From: Candidatus Pantoea formicae
GTDB lineage: Bacteria > Pseudomonadota > Gammaproteobacteria > Enterobacterales > Enterobacteriaceae
Reading direction: 5' to 3'
Length of the DNA stretch: 64,000 nucleotides
Assembly: GCF_011752625.1 (NCBI RefSeq)
Contig: NZ_VWXD01000011.1
Coordinates: 62,001 to 126,000, forward strand
The position numbers were made by a program, and so were the translations under genes. Positions 60,444-64,000 of this stretch are shown here, in pieces (position 1 is the first letter of the stretch; each line of letters begins with the position of its first letter). A model generated the notes under the pieces. It was not told the origin of the DNA. It ran no database searches and worked only from the letters and a program-made list of their open reading frames with translations.

Positions 60444-60451
60444 AATACCCA

Positions 60452-60480
60452 CGGGAGCAGCGATGCTCCCGTTTGCTTTT
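60452..60480 (+). terminator. Partial terminator between recA and recX
   Basis: CGGGAGCA/TGCTCCCG stem with a four-base loop followed by TTTGCTTTT. E. coli has a similar recA terminator that lets a fraction of transcripts read into recX, keeping RecX much lower than RecA. Confidence 0.75.
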
Positions 60481-60548
60481 CCCCGTTCATGCTTTTCCTC
60501 ATCGCCTTCTTGCTTTACCCTGCGCAATAGTCAGAACAAGGTAAACCT

Positions 60549-61064
60549 ATGTCATCAACACCCTCAGCGGCATCTGTGCCGACATTTTCTCGTTTGCTTG
60601 TCCGTGCCATGCGCATTTTGTCGCAACGCGATCACAGCCGTGACGAATTGAAACGCAAGTTACAGCTTTCGTCTCAGCGTGCTGCCTATCTGCAACAACA
60701 AGAAAGCGTGCCAATCCCGGATGAGTTACTGGAAAAAGTGCTCGACTGGTGCCAGGAAAGTGGCTGGCTCAACGACCAGCGTTTTACCGAACGCTTTATT
60801 CAAAGCAGAGCGCGTAAGGGGTATGGGACGCAGCGTGTCCGCATGGAGTTGCAACAAAAAGGCATCAGCCGCGAGGAAATTAATCAGGCGCTGCAGGATA
60901 CCGAAGTTGACTGGAGCCAATGCGCCGCCGACCTCGCAAAGCGCAAGTTTGGTGATCCATTGCCACAAACCTGGGCAGAGAAAAGCAAAGTGCAGCGATT
61001 TTTGATGTCGAAAGGCTTTATGATGGAAGATATTCAGGCCGTTTTCAGAAATTTTGACAGCTGA
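60549..61064 (+). CDS. recX: RecA regulator RecX
   Basis: RecX binds RecA filaments and limits their growth. The 171-residue protein has the three-helix repeats typical of RecX: LLVRAMRILSQRDHSRDEL, the SGWLNDQRFTERFIQSRARKGYG-like middle (here WLNDQRFTERFIQSRARKGY) with GTQRVRMELQQKGIS, and KSKVQRFLMSKGFMMEDIQAVF at the end. It is 105 bases after recA, past the partial terminator. Confidence 0.94.
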   Translation: MSSTPSAASVPTFSRLLVRAMRILSQRDHSRDELKRKLQLSSQRAAYLQQQESVPIPDELLEKVLDWCQESGWLNDQRFTERFIQSRARKGYGTQRVRMELQQKGISREEINQALQDTEVDWSQCAADLAKRKFGDPLPQTWAEKSKVQRFLMSKGFMMEDIQAVFRNFDS

Positions 61065-61198
61065 AAGGCAATGGGATTTTACTTCCCACTGAAGAAAATT
61101 TATCTTATTCCCACTTTTTGTTCCTCAATCAGCGGTGGACCAGCGGAAGCGGTTTGTCAGCGAAAGGGAACGTTCGTTAGCGTGATTCCAGGAATTAT

Positions 61199-63826
61199 AT
61201 GAGCAAGAGCACTGCTGAGATCCGTCAAGCGTTTCTCGACTTTTTTCATAGCAAGGGACATCAGGTTGTAGCCAGCAGCTCCCTCGTACCGAACAACGAC
61301 CCGACGTTGCTGTTTACCAACGCCGGGATGGTACAGTTTAAAGACGTTTTCCTCGGTCAGGATAAGCGCGACTATGCACGTGCCACCACGTCTCAGCGTT
61401 GTGTGCGTGCCGGCGGCAAGCACAATGACCTGGAGAACGTAGGCTACACCGCACGCCACCATACCTTCTTTGAAATGTTGGGTAATTTCAGCTTTGGCGA
61501 TTACTTCAAGAAAGAAGCGATTGCTTATGCCTGGGAACTGTTGACGGGTGAGCAGTGGTTCAAGCTGCCAAAAGAGCGCTTGTGGGTTACCGTTTATGAA
61601 ACCGACGATGAAGCCTTTGAAATCTGGGCTAATGACGTTGGTGTGCCACGCGAACGTATTATTCGCATCGGTGACAATAAAGGCAGCGCTTACGCTTCTG
61701 ATAACTTCTGGCAGATGGGCGACACGGGCCCTTGCGGTCCTTGCACCGAAATTTTCTACGATCACGGTGATCATATCTGGGGTGGCCCACCGGGCAGCCC
61801 AGAAGAAGATGGCGATCGCTATATTGAGATCTGGAATATCGTCTTTATGCAGTTCAACCGTCAGGCCGACGGTACGATGGAGCCACTGCCTAAACCGTCA
61901 GTGGACACCGGTATGGGCCTTGAGCGTATTGCCGCGGTACTGCAGCATGTTAACTCGAACTATGAAATCGATCTGTTTGCCAAACTGATCAAAGCTGTTG
62001 CACAGGTGACGGGCGCTACCGACCTGAACAACAAATCATTGCGCGTCATTGCCGATCACATCCGTTCTTGTGCCTTCCTGATTGCTGATGGCGTGATTCC
62101 GTCGAATGAAAACCGTGGCTATGTGCTGCGTCGCATCATTCGTCGCGCTGTGCGCCACGGCAATATGCTGGGTGCCAAAGAAGCCTTCTTCTACAAGCTG
62201 GTTGCACCGCTGATCGACGTAATGGGTGAAGCCGGTGAAGACCTGAAGCGTCAACAGAAGCACGTTGAGAATGCGCTGAAGGGTGAAGAGGAGCAGTTTG
62301 CTAAGACGCTGGAGCGTGGTCTGGCATTGCTGGACGAAGAACTGGCTAACCTACAAGGCGATACGCTGGATGGTGAGACCGTATTCCGTCTGTATGACAC
62401 CTTCGGCTTCCCCGCTGATTTAACCGCTGACGTCTGCCGTGAACGCAATCTGAAGATTGATGAAGCAGGCTTTGAAACGGCAATGGAACAGCAACGCCAG
62501 CGTGCGCGTGAAGCGAGCGGCTTTGGTGCTGATTACAACAGCGTGATTCGTTTTGATACGGCGACTGACTTCAAAGGTTATGAGCAGTTGCAACTGGAAG
62601 GCACCGTCCAGGCGCTGTTCGTGAATGGCCAACAGGTTGAGCAGGTTTCTGCAGGACAGGATGCTGTCGTCATTTTGGACCAGACGCCGTTCTACGGTGA
62701 ATCAGGCGGCCAGGTGGGAGATACCGGTGTGCTGACTGGGCAGAATGCTGAATTTAGCGTTCAGGATACCCAAAAGTATGGTAAAGCCTTCGGTCATATC
62801 GGTAAGCTGAATCACGGCCAATTACGTGTAGGCGACCGTTTAAATGCACAAGTGGATGAAGAACGCCGTGCGCGCATTATCCTTAACCACTCTGCAACGC
62901 ATTTGATGCACGAAGCTTTACGTGAAGTGCTGGGCGACCACGTCGGTCAGAAAGGCTCACTGAACAACGACAAATACCTGCGCTTCGACTTCTCTCATAC
63001 TGAAGCGATGAAGCCAGAGCAGATTCGCACCGTTGAAGATATCGTTAATACTCAGATTCGTCGCAATTTGCTCATCCAGACCGAGGTGATGGATCTGGAT
63101 GAAGCGAAAGCGCGCGGCGCAACGGCGCTGTTCGGCGAGAAATATGAGCAGCGCGTGCGCGTGGTCAGCATGGGTGAATACTCTGTTGAGTTGTGTGGTG
63201 GTACACATGCCGCACGCACCGGCGATATTGGCCTGTTCCGTATTCAATCCGAGTCAGGCACTGCGGCAGGGGTTCGCCGTATTGAAGCACTGACGGGTGA
63301 AGGTGCCATTGCTCAACTGCATGCGCAGAACGATCAGCTGTCTGAGCTTGCACAGGTGGTTAAAGCCAATACCAGTAACCTGAATGAGAAGGTACGTGGT
63401 CTGGTGGATAACGTTCGCGCACTTGAAAAAGAGCTACAGCAACTGCGCGATCAACAAGCTGCGCAAGAGAGTGCTTCACTGAGTAGTAAAGCCATTGACC
63501 TGAAGGGGACTAAGCTTTTGGTCAGTGAGTTAAGCAACGTCGAGCCGAAAATGTTGCGTACCATGATGGACGACCTGAAGAATCAGCTGGGTTCAGCGAT
63601 AATTGTGTTGGCAACCGTCGCTGAAGGGAAGGTTTCGCTGATTGCAGGCGTCACTAAAGACCTAACCGATCGTGTTAAGGCTGGTGAGTTGGTCGGTGAG
63701 TTGGCAGCACAGGTTGGCGGTAAAGGCGGTGGTCGTCCAGATATGGCTCAGGCTGGCGGTACTAATCCGCAGGCGTTGTCTGGAGCCCTGGCCGGCGTGC
63801 AAGACTGGGTCAGTAGCCGACTGTAA
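61199..63826 (+). CDS. alaS: Alanyl-tRNA synthetase
   Basis: AlaRS attaches alanine to tRNA-Ala, recognising the G3-U70 pair. The 875-residue protein has class II motifs 1-3 in the N-terminal catalytic domain (MSKSTAEIRQAFLDFFHSKG, TQRCVRAGGKHNDLENVG-like, DTGMGLERIAAVLQ), the editing domain with zinc ligands His564 and His568 (HSATHLMHEAL) and Cys666 and His670 (CGGTHAARTGDIG), and the C-terminal C-Ala domain (GGKGGGRPDMAQAGG). The ATG at 61199 gives the E. coli N-terminus. Confidence 0.97.
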   Translation: MSKSTAEIRQAFLDFFHSKGHQVVASSSLVPNNDPTLLFTNAGMVQFKDVFLGQDKRDYARATTSQRCVRAGGKHNDLENVGYTARHHTFFEMLGNFSFGDYFKKEAIAYAWELLTGEQWFKLPKERLWVTVYETDDEAFEIWANDVGVPRERIIRIGDNKGSAYASDNFWQMGDTGPCGPCTEIFYDHGDHIWGGPPGSPEEDGDRYIEIWNIVFMQFNRQADGTMEPLPKPSVDTGMGLERIAAVLQHVNSNYEIDLFAKLIKAVAQVTGATDLNNKSLRVIADHIRSCAFLIADGVIPSNENRGYVLRRIIRRAVRHGNMLGAKEAFFYKLVAPLIDVMGEAGEDLKRQQKHVENALKGEEEQFAKTLERGLALLDEELANLQGDTLDGETVFRLYDTFGFPADLTADVCRERNLKIDEAGFETAMEQQRQRAREASGFGADYNSVIRFDTATDFKGYEQLQLEGTVQALFVNGQQVEQVSAGQDAVVILDQTPFYGESGGQVGDTGVLTGQNAEFSVQDTQKYGKAFGHIGKLNHGQLRVGDRLNAQVDEERRARIILNHSATHLMHEALREVLGDHVGQKGSLNNDKYLRFDFSHTEAMKPEQIRTVEDIVNTQIRRNLLIQTEVMDLDEAKARGATALFGEKYEQRVRVVSMGEYSVELCGGTHAARTGDIGLFRIQSESGTAAGVRRIEALTGEGAIAQLHAQNDQLSELAQVVKANTSNLNEKVRGLVDNVRALEKELQQLRDQQAAQESASLSSKAIDLKGTKLLVSELSNVEPKMLRTMMDDLKNQLGSAIIVLATVAEGKVSLIAGVTKDLTDRVKAGELVGELAAQVGGKGGGRPDMAQAGGTNPQALSGALAGVQDWVSSRL

Positions 63827-63851
63827 CGAAATAAAACGAAGCACTGTGAAG

Positions 63852-63882
63852 AGCGCCAGAACCTCGTGTTCTGGCGCTTTTT
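63852..63882 (+). terminator. Rho-independent terminator after alaS
   Basis: AGCGCCAGAAC/GTTCTGGCGCT perfect 11-base stem with a CTCGT loop followed by TTTTT. It separates alaS from the expected csrA gene beyond the window. The remaining 118 bases (63883-64000) are non-coding and probably hold csrA promoter sequence. Confidence 0.88.
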
Positions 63883-64000
63883 GATGCGGTGTGCACCAGT
63901 TAATGACAAAGTCCGGTTGATGTAGTGTATTTCGGCTAAACTAACTATCAGCAGAATGTATTGGCGTGGCGATGCACAATGGTGTATTTGTCATAGGTAT

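Overview
The window is chromosomal core DNA of a gamma-proteobacterium of the order Enterobacterales. Gene order and protein sequences follow the Escherichia coli mltA-to-alaS region closely but with deletions, a merged sugar-acid locus and ERIC/REP-type repeats. Together these point to an Erwiniaceae-like genome (Pantoea, Erwinia or a relative); the genus is an inference. I see no prophage, insertion sequence, CRISPR array, tRNA or rRNA.

Layout. 1-6290: the 3' end of mltA, then tcdA and convergent csdE-csdA, the small lipoprotein gene ygdI, the sRNA gene gcvB divergent from gcvA, then ygdD-rlmM. 6291-6667: three ERIC-type repeats, two of them abutting. 6761-12705: xni, ppnN and queF on the minus strand, then syd, the sRNA gene csrB with UvrY-type boxes, yqcC-truC and yqcA. 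12825-21883: a consolidated D-glucarate/D-galactarate locus, garD divergent from gudP-gudX-gudD-garL-garR-garK. 21996-29289: barA (minus), then rlmD, relA and mazG, with no mazEF between relA and mazG. 29540-34652: pyrG, eno, queE, an array of palindromic repeats, an exported inorganic pyrophosphatase (minus) and queD (minus). 34950-45219: the sulfate assimilation block cysJIH and cysG-cysD-cysN-cysC, with a YciI-like gene and an Iap-like aminopeptidase gene where E. coli carries CRISPR-Cas next to iap. 45276-52286: ygbE, ftsB, ispD, ispF, truD, surE, pcm, nlpD, rpoS. 52400-64000: mutS (minus), mltB, a yjdM-like gene, a DapA-family gene (minus), tam, pncC, recA with its SOS box, recX and alaS. 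csrA is expected just past the right edge.

How the genes work together. The gar/gud genes make a complete route from glucarate or galactarate uptake to 2-phosphoglycerate, the substrate of the enolase encoded 10 kb away. cysG supplies the siroheme used by CysI, CysDNC makes PAPS, CysH reduces it to sulfite and CysJI reduces sulfite to sulfide. queD, queE and queF are three steps of queuosine synthesis at separate positions. barA and csrB belong to one regulatory circuit (BarA-UvrY-CsrB-CsrA), and relA and rpoS are further global stress regulators.

I did not find a clearly undescribed biological system. The items most worth a second look are the extra inverted half-site at the UvrY box upstream of csrB, the exported pyrophosphatase, the Iap homologue with altered catalytic and metal-ligand positions, the merged gar/gud operon, the shortened GcvB R1 region and the repeat arrays.
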